Shown piece by piece: positions 51,812 to 60,317 of a stretch of 64,000 nt of DNA. How positions within the stretch are numbered: the first letter of the stretch is position 1; every line of letters begins with the position of its first letter. The translations under genes were made by a program, and so were the position numbers. The DNA comes from Pedobacter punctiformis (lineage in GTDB: Bacteria; Bacteroidota; Bacteroidia; Sphingobacteriales; Sphingobacteriaceae): positions 248,001-312,000 of the forward strand of contig NZ_JAPWGM010000003.1 of assembly GCF_027213715.1 (NCBI RefSeq). Direction: 5' to 3'. A model generated the notes under the pieces. It saw only the letters and a program-made list of their open reading frames with translations. It made no database searches and had not been told where the DNA came from.

Positions 51812-52944
51812 TGAAAAAAGTATTGTTTATCGATCGTGACGGAACGTTAGATATTGAACCGGAAGATGAGCAGGTAGATAGTTTTGCTAAATTGCAGTTC
51901 TATCCAAGAGCTTTATATTACCTTTCAAAAATTGCAGCAGAGCTGGATTACGAACTTGTTATGGTAACCAATCAGGATGGATTGGGTACACCTTCAAACC
52001 CTGAAGAGAATTTTTGGCCAATTCACAACTTCATTATCAGCACTTTTGAAGGTGAAGGTGTACATTTTGACGAGGTAATTATCGACCGCACTTTTGCAAA
52101 AGATAATGCCCCTACCCGTAAACCGGGAACAGCCCTTTTAACCAAATATTTTGGTGAAGAATATGATTTAAAAAATTCATTTGTAATCGGAGATCGGTTA
52201 AACGATGTGGTTTTGGCCAAAAATTTAGGTGCGAAAGCAATTTTTCTTCGTCAAAATGATGCTTTAGGCTCTACTGAAGCATTGGATAAACACGAAACGT
52301 TGCTTGATGTAATCATTTTGGAGACTAAAAAATGGGAAGATATTTACAACCTGCTTAAAGCCGGAAGCCGGAAAATAAGCCATGTACGTAAAACTAATGA
52401 AACCGACATTACCATTAACCTGGATTTAGACGGGACAGGAAAAGCTAAAATTGAAACCGGGCTAAACTTTTTTGATCACATGCTGGATCAGATTGCCAGA
52501 CATGGAAGTGTTGATTTGGAGGTTATTGCTAAAGGCGACTTACACATTGATGAGCACCACACCATTGAAGATACGGGAATTGCACTTGGCGAGGCCTTTG
52601 CAAAGGGTTTAGGCAATAAATTGGGCATCGAAAGGTATGGTTTTTGCTTGCCTATGGACGATTGCCTGGCACAGGTTGCCATTGATTTTGGTGGAAGAAA
52701 CTGGATTGTTTGGGACGCAGAATTTAAGCGTGAAATGGTTGGTGATATGCCTACAGAGTTATTTTATCACTTTTTTAAATCGTTTAGTGATGCCGCAAAA
52801 TGTAATTTAAACATCAAAGCTGAAGGCGATAATGAGCACCATAAAATCGAAGCCATTTTTAAAGCCTTTGCCAAAGCCATTAAAATGTCAATAAAGCGTG
52901 ATGCAGAGAAAATGGTTTTGCCAAGTACTAAAGGAATGCTTTAA
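51811..52944 (+). CDS. hisB: Bifunctional histidinol-phosphatase / imidazoleglycerol-phosphate dehydratase
   Basis: The ATG at 51811 gives [19 protein letters not shown], with the HAD nucleophile in D-R-D-G-T; upstream open codons belong to hisC. The 377-aa protein has the HAD phosphatase domain (1-165) followed by the dehydratase domain (about 185-377; [48 protein letters not shown]). The fused form is known from enterobacteria and Bacteroidota. A 173-bp spacer with a palindromic element separates it from hisH. Confidence 0.95.
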   Translation: MKKVLFIDRDGTLDIEPEDEQVDSFAKLQFYPRALYYLSKIAAELDYELVMVTNQDGLGTPSNPEENFWPIHNFIISTFEGEGVHFDEVIIDRTFAKDNAPTRKPGTALLTKYFGEEYDLKNSFVIGDRLNDVVLAKNLGAKAIFLRQNDALGSTEALDKHETLLDVIILETKKWEDIYNLLKAGSRKISHVRKTNETDITINLDLDGTGKAKIETGLNFFDHMLDQIARHGSVDLEVIAKGDLHIDEHHTIEDTGIALGEAFAKGLGNKLGIERYGFCLPMDDCLAQVAIDFGGRNWIVWDAEFKREMVGDMPTELFYHFFKSFSDAAKCNLNIKAEGDNEHHKIEAIFKAFAKAIKMSIKRDAEKMVLPSTKGML

Positions 52945-52999
52945 AGATAGAGAATAGAAAGGTTGAAGTGGTTTTGACGCACAAACGTTGTTAAATAAA

Positions 53000-53049
53000 C
53001 CTGATAGCAGTGGATCCCGGTTTTTCAACGGGAGAAACGAATAGCAGGG
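53000..53049. repeat. REP-like palindromic element inside the his operon
   Basis: Outer arms CCTG (53000-53003) and CAGG (53045-53048) enclose ATAGCAGTGGA, an inner hairpin TCCCG / CGGGA with a 9-nt loop, and GAAACGAATAG. The cloverleaf-like layout with GATAGCAG and GAATAGCAGG tags resembles dispersed repeats seen between genes in Bacteroidota genomes. No second copy is visible in this window. Confidence 0.45.
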
Positions 53050-53117
53050 CTGTAGAACCCATGAAAAACAAACTTTCATTTTCAAATCCTTAAACACACA
53101 AATCTGAATTATTAAAT

Positions 53118-53711
53118 ATGATTGGAATAATAAATTACGGTGCCGGCAATATATTCTCTTTAACCGCAGCTTTAGCGCGTTTAAATATTGCCTACGGAAT
53201 GGTTAACAACGAGGATGAGCTGGAAAAATACAGCCACATGATCATTCCCGGCGTTGGCCATGCAGGTGCAGCAATGGAAAAACTTAAAGATACCGGGTTA
53301 ATAGAAGCCATTAAAAAGTTAAGCAAGCCCGTATTAGGAATTTGTGTGGGAATGCAACTCCTCACAGAACACTCAGAAGAAGGCGATTCAACACTTCTGA
53401 ACATTATTCCGGTGATGACGAAAAAATTCGATAAAACATTGAGTATCAAAATCCCACACATGGGATGGAACGCAATACAACACACCAATAATTCGTTATT
53501 TAAAGGGATTGAAAATAATGAACAATTTTACTTTGTACATTCTTACTTTATTGAATATAACCCTACTTTTGACATTGCATCTGCCGATTATGGTTTAAAG
53601 TTTTCTGCAGCTATACAAAAAAACAATTTTTACGGCGTACAATTTCACCCTGAAAAGTCGGGAAAGGCCGGTGAATTAATATTAAAGAATTTTTCAAACT
53701 TAAGCTTATAA
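53118..53711 (+). CDS. hisH: Imidazole glycerol phosphate synthase, glutamine amidotransferase subunit
   Basis: HisH releases ammonia from glutamine and channels it to HisF. The 197-aa class I amidotransferase has the nucleophile cysteine in GICVGMQLLTEHSEEG, the oxyanion region IPGVGHAGAAM and the His-Glu pair in GVQFHPEKSGKAG. hisA begins 1 bp after the stop. Confidence 0.95.
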   Translation: MIGIINYGAGNIFSLTAALARLNIAYGMVNNEDELEKYSHMIIPGVGHAGAAMEKLKDTGLIEAIKKLSKPVLGICVGMQLLTEHSEEGDSTLLNIIPVMTKKFDKTLSIKIPHMGWNAIQHTNNSLFKGIENNEQFYFVHSYFIEYNPTFDIASADYGLKFSAAIQKNNFYGVQFHPEKSGKAGELILKNFSNLSL

Positions 53712-53712
53712 A

Positions 53713-54462
53713 ATGTACATAATACCTGCTATTGATATTTTGGATGGGAAAGTTGTCCGTCTGCGTGAAGGTGATTACAACCAAAAAACAGAATACGACG
53801 TTTCTATTGCAGAAATGATTGAAAGATACCGTTCTAACGGAACAGATTTTATCCATATTATTGATTTAAATGGTGCAAAAGGTGATTTCAGCAACCAGAA
53901 ATCACTTTTCGAAATCATTAAAAAAACGGAAATGAAGGTTCAGTACGGTGGCGGTATCCGCACCATTGAGCAGGTAACAAATCTACTGGATGCCGGTATT
54001 CACCGGGTAATTGTAGGTACACAGGCCATTACCAACCCTGAATTTTTACCTGCATTAAGTGAAACCTTTGCTAAAAAAGATAATTATGCAAACCGGATTG
54101 TAATTGCGATTGATGTACTGGATGAAGTAATTAAGTACTCTGGCTGGATGGAAAGTTCGCCAATTAAGCTGATGGATTATGTTGATAAATGTCTTCAACT
54201 GGGTTTCTTCCGTTTTTTATGTACCGACATTAATAAAGATGGTAAACTGGGTGGCGCTGCAATTGATTTGTATAAAAAACTGCTTGAACATTCACCGTTT
54301 ATAAAACTAATCGCCTCGGGTGGGGTAAGTTCAATGGAAGATATCCGTGAGTTGGATAAACTTGATGTAAGAAGTGTAGTGGTAGGTAAAGCAATTTACG
54401 AAAACCACATCACTATTGAGGAGATTAAAGAGTGGAATTTAAAGGCTTTGAGTTCTATTTAA
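53713..54462 (+). CDS. hisA: ProFAR isomerase
   Basis: HisA is a (beta-alpha)8 barrel that isomerises the aminoaldose ProFAR to PRFAR. The 249-aa protein starts MYIIPAIDILDGKVVRLREGDY with the catalytic aspartate at 8. VQYGGGIRTIEQV and IASGGVSSMEDIREL are the two phosphate-binding loops, and CTDINKDGKLGGA carries the second catalytic Asp. It follows hisH by 1 bp. hisF follows 59 bp downstream across a small palindrome. Confidence 0.95.
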   Translation: MYIIPAIDILDGKVVRLREGDYNQKTEYDVSIAEMIERYRSNGTDFIHIIDLNGAKGDFSNQKSLFEIIKKTEMKVQYGGGIRTIEQVTNLLDAGIHRVIVGTQAITNPEFLPALSETFAKKDNYANRIVIAIDVLDEVIKYSGWMESSPIKLMDYVDKCLQLGFFRFLCTDINKDGKLGGAAIDLYKKLLEHSPFIKLIASGGVSSMEDIRELDKLDVRSVVVGKAIYENHITIEEIKEWNLKALSSI

Positions 54463-54480
54463 GCCAAATTTTAACAAAAT

Positions 54481-54508
54481 CGTCATTACGAAATACGAAT
54501 CAATGACG
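54481..54508. repeat. Degenerate palindromic element between hisA and hisF
   Basis: CGTCATT and AATGACG form perfect 7-bp arms around ACGAAATACGAATC. The sequence resembles an eroded copy of a CGTCATTGCGAGG...CGAAGCAAT-type repeat that I associate with Sphingobacteriaceae; this is recall, not a search. Confidence 0.4.
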
Positions 54509-54521
54509 AAAAACCAAACAA

Positions 54522-55277
54522 ATGTTAAGCAAAAGAATAATCCCTTGCCTGGATGTTAAAGATGGCCGTACGGTTAAAGGCGTAAACTTTGTTGATCTTC
54601 GTGATGCGGGCGACCCGGTTGAACTGGCGGCTCAATATGCACAACAAGGTGCAGATGAACTGGTTTTTTTAGACATTACGGCTACACACGAACGCCGGAA
54701 AACCATGATTGAAATGGTTAAATCTGTGGCCAGACAATTAAATATTCCTTTTACCATTGGCGGTGGAATTTCTGAAATTGCCGATGCAGAAGCTTTATTA
54801 AATGCAGGCGCCGATAAAATCAGCATTAACTCTGCAGCGGTTAGAAATCCAAAATTGATTGAAGAACTGGCTAAGGCATTCGGTGTTCAGTTTGTGGTTT
54901 TAGCGGTAGATACGAAGTATATAAACGGCAAAAATATGGTACACTTAAATGGAGGTCGTTTAATTACTGAACTGGAAACAGAAAATTGGATTAAACAGGC
55001 CGAAGATTTAGGTGCAGGAGAAATTTTATTAACCTCAATGGACCATGATGGTACAAAAGCGGGATTTGACTGCGGATTATTGGGAAAAATTAACCACATG
55101 ATCAATATCCCGATTATTGCCTCAGGCGGTGCCGGAAATATGGAACATTTTACAGAAGTTTTTCAAAAGGCTAATGTTGATGCCGCACTTGCCGCTTCGG
55201 TATTCCATTACGGCGAAATCCTGATTCCTGATTTAAAGCAAGAATTAAAAAGAAATCATATTCCAGTGAGGATCTAA
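54522..55277 (+). CDS. hisF: Imidazole glycerol phosphate synthase, cyclase subunit
   Basis: HisF makes imidazole glycerol phosphate and AICAR from PRFAR using ammonia from HisH. The 251-aa barrel begins [23 protein letters not shown] with catalytic D11. It contains [49 protein letters not shown] (catalytic Asp in the M-D-H-D-G-T motif) and [12 protein letters not shown]. Length and motifs are complete. Confidence 0.96.
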   Translation: MLSKRIIPCLDVKDGRTVKGVNFVDLRDAGDPVELAAQYAQQGADELVFLDITATHERRKTMIEMVKSVARQLNIPFTIGGGISEIADAEALLNAGADKISINSAAVRNPKLIEELAKAFGVQFVVLAVDTKYINGKNMVHLNGGRLITELETENWIKQAEDLGAGEILLTSMDHDGTKAGFDCGLLGKINHMINIPIIASGGAGNMEHFTEVFQKANVDAALAASVFHYGEILIPDLKQELKRNHIPVRI

Positions 55278-55286
55278 TTTCAAATA

Positions 55287-55562
55287 ATGATGAATCTGCA
55301 CGATTTAACATATCAAGAAATTTTAGAGGCATTAGGTAAAATGGATACTACCCACGAAATTGCAATAGAAAGAGAAGCTTTTATTCCGGAAGCGGATCTT
55401 ATTTTTTGCAGATTTAAAGGGGAAAGATTTAACCTGAGATATGATTTGAATTATGGACCAAAGGTAGAAGCGGTAGGAAAAATTAACAGATCTGATTTAG
55501 AAACAATAGAGCAGTTAATCATACAACACCATCATTCTTCAAATAACAACAAAATTAAATGA
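55287..55562 (+). CDS. Small protein of unknown function inside the his operon
   Basis: The 91-aa protein (start at 55287 or 55290) lies 9 bp after hisF and overlaps hisIE by 4 nt (ATGA), so it is translated with the operon. It has an N-terminal helix (LHDLTYQEILEALGKM), a strand-rich middle (ADLIFCRFKGERFNLRYDLNYGPKVEAVGKI), a helix (RSDLETIEQLIIQ) and a tail HHHSSNNN. No catalytic motif or family is recognised. It is not one of the ten standard his activities, all of which are accounted for elsewhere in the operon. Confidence 0.75.
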   Translation: MMNLHDLTYQEILEALGKMDTTHEIAIEREAFIPEADLIFCRFKGERFNLRYDLNYGPKVEAVGKINRSDLETIEQLIIQHHHSSNNNKIK

Positions 55563-56161
55563 ACATCGATACATCAGCCCTTGATTGGGATAAAACAGCT
55601 GGCTTACTCCCGGTGATTATACAGGATTATAAAACTTTGGAGGTTTTAATGCTGGGTTATATGAATGCTGAAGCTTTAGAAAAAACGCAAAAAGAAGGTA
55701 AAGTAACCTTCTTTTCGCGTTCTAAAAACCGATTGTGGACAAAAGGAGAAACCAGCAACAACTTTTTATATGTAAAAGACATGTTTGTGGATTGTGATAA
55801 CGATACCATCTTAATTAAAGCAGATGCCGTTGGTCCAACCTGCCATACGGGTAGCCGGAGTTGCTTTAAAACCGATTTTAATCAGAATTTTATTTTTGAG
55901 CTGGAAAATATCATTACAGATCGGTATGAAAACCCTGTTGAGGGATCGTACATTAATAAAATGCGCAATAAAGGATTGAATAAAATTGCGCAAAAAGTTG
56001 GAGAAGAGGGCGTTGAAACCGTAATTGCTGCTTTAGCTGAAACAGAGGAAGAATTTATAGGGGAAGCATCAGATCTTGTTTTTCATTTACTGTTTTTATT
56101 AAAGGAAAAAGGATTATCCATTCAGGATATTGCCAAAAACTTAGAAAAGAGACATAAATAA
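55559..56161 (+). CDS. hisI: Bifunctional phosphoribosyl-AMP cyclohydrolase / phosphoribosyl-ATP pyrophosphatase
   Basis: This HisIE fusion performs steps 2 and 3 of histidine synthesis. The 200-aa protein has the cyclohydrolase part (1-115; LMLGYMNAEALEKT, FFSRSKNRLWTKGETSNNFL, zinc ligands in DCDNDTILIKADAVGPTCHTGSRSCF). The alpha-helical pyrophosphatase part (115-200) contains KIAQKVGEEGVETVIAALAE and EASDLVFHLLFLL. It is the last enzyme gene of the operon. Confidence 0.95.
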   Translation: MNIDTSALDWDKTAGLLPVIIQDYKTLEVLMLGYMNAEALEKTQKEGKVTFFSRSKNRLWTKGETSNNFLYVKDMFVDCDNDTILIKADAVGPTCHTGSRSCFKTDFNQNFIFELENIITDRYENPVEGSYINKMRNKGLNKIAQKVGEEGVETVIAALAETEEEFIGEASDLVFHLLFLLKEKGLSIQDIAKNLEKRHK

Positions 56162-56167
56162 GGAAAA

Positions 56168-56527
56168 ATGTTAGATAAATTTATGGATATATGGAGATCT
56201 AAGATTTTAATCTGGCATTTTTTTATTGTTTTTCTAATTTTTTTCTTCGTTTGCACATTATTCTATATTTTAATCATTCCAATTATTTTTTGGGTGGTGT
56301 TAGGGGAAAGTTCAGAATCAGACAGGATATCTAGCCTACCTATAAATGTTTTTATTGCAGAATGGTCTGCATTGTTTCTGATTATTTTTTCAATTTTAAT
56401 ATGTATCTGTCTGAATTTCAGAAAACAAAACTTAAGGAAGGCAAAATCTTATTTCTTAACCGGAATTATTATAATCACATTATATTTATTTAGGAATCAA
56501 ATAATTGATTTTTATATTGCTCTATAA
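56168..56527 (+). CDS. Small three-helix membrane protein of unknown function
   Basis: The 119-aa protein has three strongly hydrophobic helices (about 15-45, 62-82 and 95-116) and short basic loops (NFRKQNLRKAKS). It begins 6 bp after hisIE, so it may be the last gene of the his transcript, but nothing ties it to histidine. No family is recognised. Confidence 0.65.
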   Translation: MLDKFMDIWRSKILIWHFFIVFLIFFFVCTLFYILIIPIIFWVVLGESSESDRISSLPINVFIAEWSALFLIIFSILICICLNFRKQNLRKAKSYFLTGIIIITLYLFRNQIIDFYIAL

Positions 56528-56551
56528 TCATCTAACTAAAGATCTGCAGTA

Positions 56552-57451
56552 ATGCTTAAACACATCCATACCTTTTCAGGACATCAAAACCCGGTTTATG
56601 CTTTATCTGGTTCAGCTAATGGAGCTATTTTCTTTAGTGCCGGTAATGATAAAGGTGTTGTAGAATGGTCTCTTGAAAAGATGGCTTTTATAAAGGTTAA
56701 AATGCCTGTACAAAGTTCTGTTTATTGTTTACATTACTACAATAACCGACTTTTTATAGGCGAGCGTAGTGGTGCATTTAGTGTTTACGACTTAGAAAAA
56801 GAAGGAATAGTTGCCAGAATCAATGCGCACCTAAAACCTATTTTTGACATTAAAACCGTTCAATCCAAAAACGAATTAATTACAACCGGTGAGGATGGAA
56901 CCGTTGCCATCTGGTCTTTAGATGATTTTAAAGAAATTTATCGTTTTCAGGCAGCTTATGATACTGTTAGAACCATTGCGCTTTCACTAGATGAAACAGA
57001 GATTGCTTTTGGATGCAAAGATCATCAGATCAGGATTTATAACCTGGCAGATTATAGCGTAAAGCAAAAACTGGAAAGGCATTCCTTACCTGTAACTTCT
57101 TTGGCTTACCATCCTGAAGGAAAATATTTAATTTCGGGAAGCCGGGATGCGCAATTAATGATCTGGAAACTACCTGAATACGAACTGATTCAAACCATCC
57201 CTGCTCATATGTTTACCATTTATGATATTGCTTTTCATCCCACTCTACCCTATTTTGCAACCAGCAGTCAGGATAAGAGTATAAAACTTTGGGATGCTGA
57301 AAATTTTAAGCTTTATAAAATTCTAAGTCTCGAAAAAGCGGGTATCGGACATACCCATTCTATTAACAAAATTATTTGGTCTAACGACGGAAAGTATTTA
57401 ATTTCTACCGGAGATGACCGAAAAATTATGATTTGGGAGATTGAAAGTTAA
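56552..57451 (+). CDS. WD40-repeat beta-propeller protein
   Basis: The 299-aa protein consists of about seven WD40 blades and nothing else. Clear repeat ends are GEDGTVAIWSLDDF, GCKDHQIRIYNLADY, GSRDAQLMIWKLPEY, SSQDKSIKLWDAENF and GDDRKIMIWEIES. There is no signal peptide, so it is cytoplasmic. Such single propellers are protein-interaction scaffolds. It lies 24 bp after the small membrane protein gene and converges on the MNIO gene. Confidence 0.9.
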   Translation: MLKHIHTFSGHQNPVYALSGSANGAIFFSAGNDKGVVEWSLEKMAFIKVKMPVQSSVYCLHYYNNRLFIGERSGAFSVYDLEKEGIVARINAHLKPIFDIKTVQSKNELITTGEDGTVAIWSLDDFKEIYRFQAAYDTVRTIALSLDETEIAFGCKDHQIRIYNLADYSVKQKLERHSLPVTSLAYHPEGKYLISGSRDAQLMIWKLPEYELIQTIPAHMFTIYDIAFHPTLPYFATSSQDKSIKLWDAENFKLYKILSLEKAGIGHTHSINKIIWSNDGKYLISTGDDRKIMIWEIES

Positions 57452-57499
57452 ATTTCTATCTCATGGTTTTAATTGACATCATTATATGGCTAGTTTTGG

Positions 57500-58600
57500 C
57501 TAACTCCACTTTTTACTTAATGCTATGGCAGTATCAATCATTCTTGGATCCCATTTATCAATTTCCCAATTCTTCAGACTTATTTTTGATAATAGTTCTT
57601 TGTAATTACTTGATTCTAAAAGTGTTCGGCTAAGTAAATTTTGCTCTGTAAAAAGTAATCCATCTTCAATAGGGTTTTTTGGGGGGATTATTTTATTTCC
57701 CCATTCTTTAGCTTCAAACTTAAGCGTAGTATTCTCTATTATGTTTTTAAGTTTGTTGAAATCATTTCTGTAGTCAACAAAATCGCCTGGCTTTTGAAAA
57801 GAATTTCCCATCTTTTCAAAGATTACAAATTCTACGGATTTACATTTCTGAAGTACTGCTGGTAACACATCAAATATTTTTTTTGGCACATTACCATCAT
57901 GCGTATCCCGTCTTATTCTTTTGATTACACCCTGATAAACACTTTCCTGCCAACTTCCACCTGAGATATGAATTTCCTTAACCGAATCTAAAGGATAACA
58001 ATCTATCAGATCCATCATTTCTATCCCGAAATTTTCGGACTGGCAATAAATATTGTGCAAATCCAGAATAACGAATCCATTTATAGGTTCTATCAGTTTT
58101 GTAATAAATTCCCCTTGTCGTTTTACATCGTATTTGGAGAATGAGAATGCTAAATTTTCAACGCCAACAGGTAACTGTGCAGCATCCTGTAGGCGTTGTA
58201 ATCTATCTATACCTATAGCTAAAGTTGTTTTATTTAAAGGCACAGGAAATGGACATCCTTTATGGTGGTCGACATGATCGCTCATAAATCCAAAATGTTC
58301 AGATATATGTCTGTAATTATACTTTTCTACCTCTTTTTTTAATTTTTTAAGCCAGTTAGCCTGTTCTTTACTCCATTTTGCCTGAAATAGAGAATAATAA
58401 ACACCATGCCCAATAAGCCGATTGTTATCTGCATATTCCTGCAATAATCTATTCAACCATTTAGGTTTGTACTTTTCAAATTTAATAGTATCGAAAGACC
58501 ATTCAATGGTTTCTATATCTCCATCTTGAAGTAGAGGTAAAACGGCTTGTAAAAAATCATGTTCTGGCATTATAGAAATGCCCAAATATGGCTTATTCAT
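57500..58600 (-). CDS. MNIO (DUF692) multinuclear iron enzyme with C-terminal extension
   Basis: From the ATG at 58600 the protein has 366 aa. The TIM-barrel metal-ligand motifs of the DUF692 family occur in order: H65 (IGHGVYYS), E101-H102 (ISEHFGF), E148-N149 (VGVENLAF), D180 and N183 (LDLHNIY), H211 (EIHISGG), D232-x-H234 (RDTHDG) and E262 (VIFEKM). MNIO enzymes such as MbnB, TglH and the bufferin enzymes modify cysteines in ribosomal peptides. The typical length is about 280 aa; the last 70 residues (about 297-366) are an added, partly helical region. The frame is open to 58627, but only the 58600 start avoids overlap with the upstream peptide gene, which ends 2 bp before. That peptide is the likely substrate. 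Confidence 0.85.
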   Translation of the reverse strand: MNKPYLGISIMPEHDFLQAVLPLLQDGDIETIEWSFDTIKFEKYKPKWLNRLLQEYADNNRLIGHGVYYSLFQAKWSKEQANWLKKLKKEVEKYNYRHISEHFGFMSDHVDHHKGCPFPVPLNKTTLAIGIDRLQRLQDAAQLPVGVENLAFSFSKYDVKRQGEFITKLIEPINGFVILDLHNIYCQSENFGIEMMDLIDCYPLDSVKEIHISGGSWQESVYQGVIKRIRRDTHDGNVPKKIFDVLPAVLQKCKSVEFVIFEKMGNSFQKPGDFVDYRNDFNKLKNIIENTTLKFEAKEWGNKIIPPKNPIEDGLLFTEQNLLSRTLLESSNYKELLSKISLKNWEIDKWDPRMIDTAIALSKKWS

Positions 58601-58602
58601 TT

Positions 58603-58809
58603 TTAACCTTTGCCACAAGGTGGGCAATAATAATGATCTGGATCTTTATTAATAGGTATTGGCATCGTTTTAACTTTAGCAACAGGTTTCTTCGGAATAG
58701 CTTTTTTAGCTACTATTTTAGTTTTTTGTTTTACCGGTTTTGTTTGAGCTTGTACTCCAACAACTGCTGATGACAATAGGGTGGCCAATAGAAATTTGGA
58801 AAGTTTCAT
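58603..58809 (-). CDS. Secreted Cys-containing peptide, probable MNIO substrate (RiPP precursor)
   Basis: The 68-aa peptide has a Sec signal (MKLSKFLLATLLSSAVVGVQA; cleavage likely before QT). A K/P/V-rich middle follows (KIVAKKAIPKKPVAKVK). The C-terminus is DPDHYYCPPCGKG, with the only two cysteines of the peptide. It ends 2 bp before the MNIO start codon. Peptides with a signal sequence and a C-terminal cysteine motif directly ahead of a DUF692 gene match the bufferin-like class of modified peptides, many linked to copper or other metals. The CPPC end differs from the bufferin motifs I know. Without its neighbour it would pass for a small secreted hypothetical protein. Confidence 0.75.
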   Translation of the reverse strand: MKLSKFLLATLLSSAVVGVQAQTKPVKQKTKIVAKKAIPKKPVAKVKTMPIPINKDPDHYYCPPCGKG

Positions 58810-58849
58810 AAATCTTAGTATCTTTTTATAAAAGATGCATTTCTACCTC

Positions 58850-59635
58850 TTATTCCACAAAACGCTTAATAATTCTAAGTTGATGCGTGTATTTACCCAA
58901 TTCCTTATTAAAAATCCCCTGATCATCTATCGGATCTATACGAACCTTAGCCGAAGAGTGGATGATCTCATTATTGCTCAGCATGATGCCTACATGCGTG
59001 ATTCTGCCTTCAGCATTGTCAAAAAAGGCAACATCACCAGGTTTACATTCCGCTAAAAAGCCAACCAATTCGCCTTGTTCGGCCTGTTGCGAAGCGTCTC
59101 TTCTTAGTTTTATGCCAAGCAATTTAAAAACAACCTGAACAAAACCAGAACAATCCAAACCAAACAAATTCCGGCCGCCCCATAAATAAGGCGTATTCTG
59201 AAAAAATTTAGCAACAGCAGCAATGTTGGCATTAAAATCTATCTGCTGGTTAATGTATGGTTCAAAGTTTACTTTAAATTTTTCAGCACCGGCAAAACAA
59301 TACCCGTCTTTATAAAAAGGAAGGTTACTTCCCGGACTCAAATGATACAAACTTCCATCTTCGGCAGTAAGCACATTATTAAAGCTTAAAGGTGCCAAAA
59401 ATTTATTATCCTGCATTTCAGCAAAAATATTTTGAGAAATTGGCGCCAACTGCCTGAAATCCAGCCAGCCTTCATAACCATCGTAGCCATTTTGAACCAG
59501 CCACCAACGGTCTTCTTTCTGAATAACTTCTACATGTTCGCCAAATAATAATTGTGACGCGATTTCTGCTTTATCTGATGCATCAGCTCTTAAAGGTGCT
59601 ACAGCTACCCTGCATATGCCGTATTGATTTTCCAT
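58850..59635 (-). CDS. SH3-NlpC/P60 cell-wall hydrolase
   Basis: The ATG at 59635 gives MENQYGICRVAVAPLRADASDKAEIASQLLFGE, an SH3-like opening. The longer open frame to 59872 runs through the divergent uspA gene and is rejected. The 261-aa protein has bacterial SH3 repeats (about 1-120) and an NlpC/P60 domain with catalytic Cys (FGLDCSGFVQ), His (GRITHVGIML) and a third polar residue (EIIHSS). It cleaves gamma-D-Glu-diaminopimelate stem peptides. No signal peptide is seen, so a recycling role like YkfC is likely. The secreted peptide gene lies 40 bp downstream on the same strand. Confidence 0.92.
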   Translation of the reverse strand: MENQYGICRVAVAPLRADASDKAEIASQLLFGEHVEVIQKEDRWWLVQNGYDGYEGWLDFRQLAPISQNIFAEMQDNKFLAPLSFNNVLTAEDGSLYHLSPGSNLPFYKDGYCFAGAEKFKVNFEPYINQQIDFNANIAAVAKFFQNTPYLWGGRNLFGLDCSGFVQVVFKLLGIKLRRDASQQAEQGELVGFLAECKPGDVAFFDNAEGRITHVGIMLSNNEIIHSSAKVRIDPIDDQGIFNKELGKYTHQLRIIKRFVE

Positions 59636-59744
59636 TAAATATTGCCCGTTAATGTTTCGTAAAACTAATAAATTCAATCCATAGCCTAACATTTTAGCCG
59701 TAAAATTGTTATTTTTATGATAATCACCTTTAAATGTACGCATC

Positions 59745-60194
59745 ATGAACTTTAAGAAAATATTAATTGCTGTTGATAACAGCACCTGCTCAGAAAAGGC
59801 AGCCAAAGCCGGATATGAAATGGCTGAAAAGTTTGGAGCAAATGTGGCATTGGTCAATATTGTAGAACCCATTCCGGCAAATGTGAACCCTGATTTAACC
59901 CTCGCTCCTGTTTTCCTGGAAACGTACGATAACAGTGAAGAAAACAGTCATTTGTTATTAAAAGAAATGGAAACGAAGTATGGAAAAGGGATAAAAACAG
60001 AATATTTATCCGTTGTAGATACCGCTGCACACGGTATTATTCAACAATCTGATGAATGGGGTTCTGATTTAATTGTAATTGGCACTTATGGGCGTACGGG
60101 GTTGTATCATTTTTTAATGGGCAGCGTGGCAGAACATGTAGCCAGAAAATCAGCCTGCCCGGTTTTAATTGTGCCTAATAAATGTGATGTTTAA
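59745..60194 (+). CDS. Universal stress protein (UspA family)
   Basis: The 149-aa single-domain Usp starts with the first strand MNFKKILIAVDNSTCSEKAAKAGYEMA. It ends with the ATP-binding signature GTYGRTGLYHFLMGSVAEHVARKSACPVLIVP (G-x2-G-x9-G-S). It is likely an ATP-binding dimer induced under stress. It diverges from the NlpC/P60 gene, and a bidirectional terminator lies 62 bp after its stop. Confidence 0.93.
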   Translation: MNFKKILIAVDNSTCSEKAAKAGYEMAEKFGANVALVNIVEPIPANVNPDLTLAPVFLETYDNSEENSHLLLKEMETKYGKGIKTEYLSVVDTAAHGIIQQSDEWGSDLIVIGTYGRTGLYHFLMGSVAEHVARKSACPVLIVPNKCDV

Positions 60195-60256
60195 GCTTAA
60201 ATACAACAAGAGAGTTAAGCGATTTTATGCTGAAGAAAAAAATTACTTAAAATAAA

Positions 60257-60282
60257 AAAGTCCCGATTTTTGTCGGGACTTT
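60257..60282. terminator. Bidirectional terminator
   Basis: AAAGTCCCGA / TCGGGACTTT form a perfect 10-bp stem around a 6-nt loop, between the convergent uspA and ferredoxin genes. Confidence 0.88.
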
Positions 60283-60317
60283 AATTTATATCTTAACTGT
60301 ATTTCTACAATGTAGTA

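Noticed and set aside
58601..58627. Earlier start of the MNIO enzyme at 58627
   Set aside because: It would overlap the end of the precursor peptide gene; the ATG at 58600 gives the conserved N-terminus.
59636..59872. 79-residue N-terminal extension of the NlpC/P60 protein
   Set aside because: It runs antisense through the uspA start and has no family match; the SH3 domain begins at the 59635 ATG.
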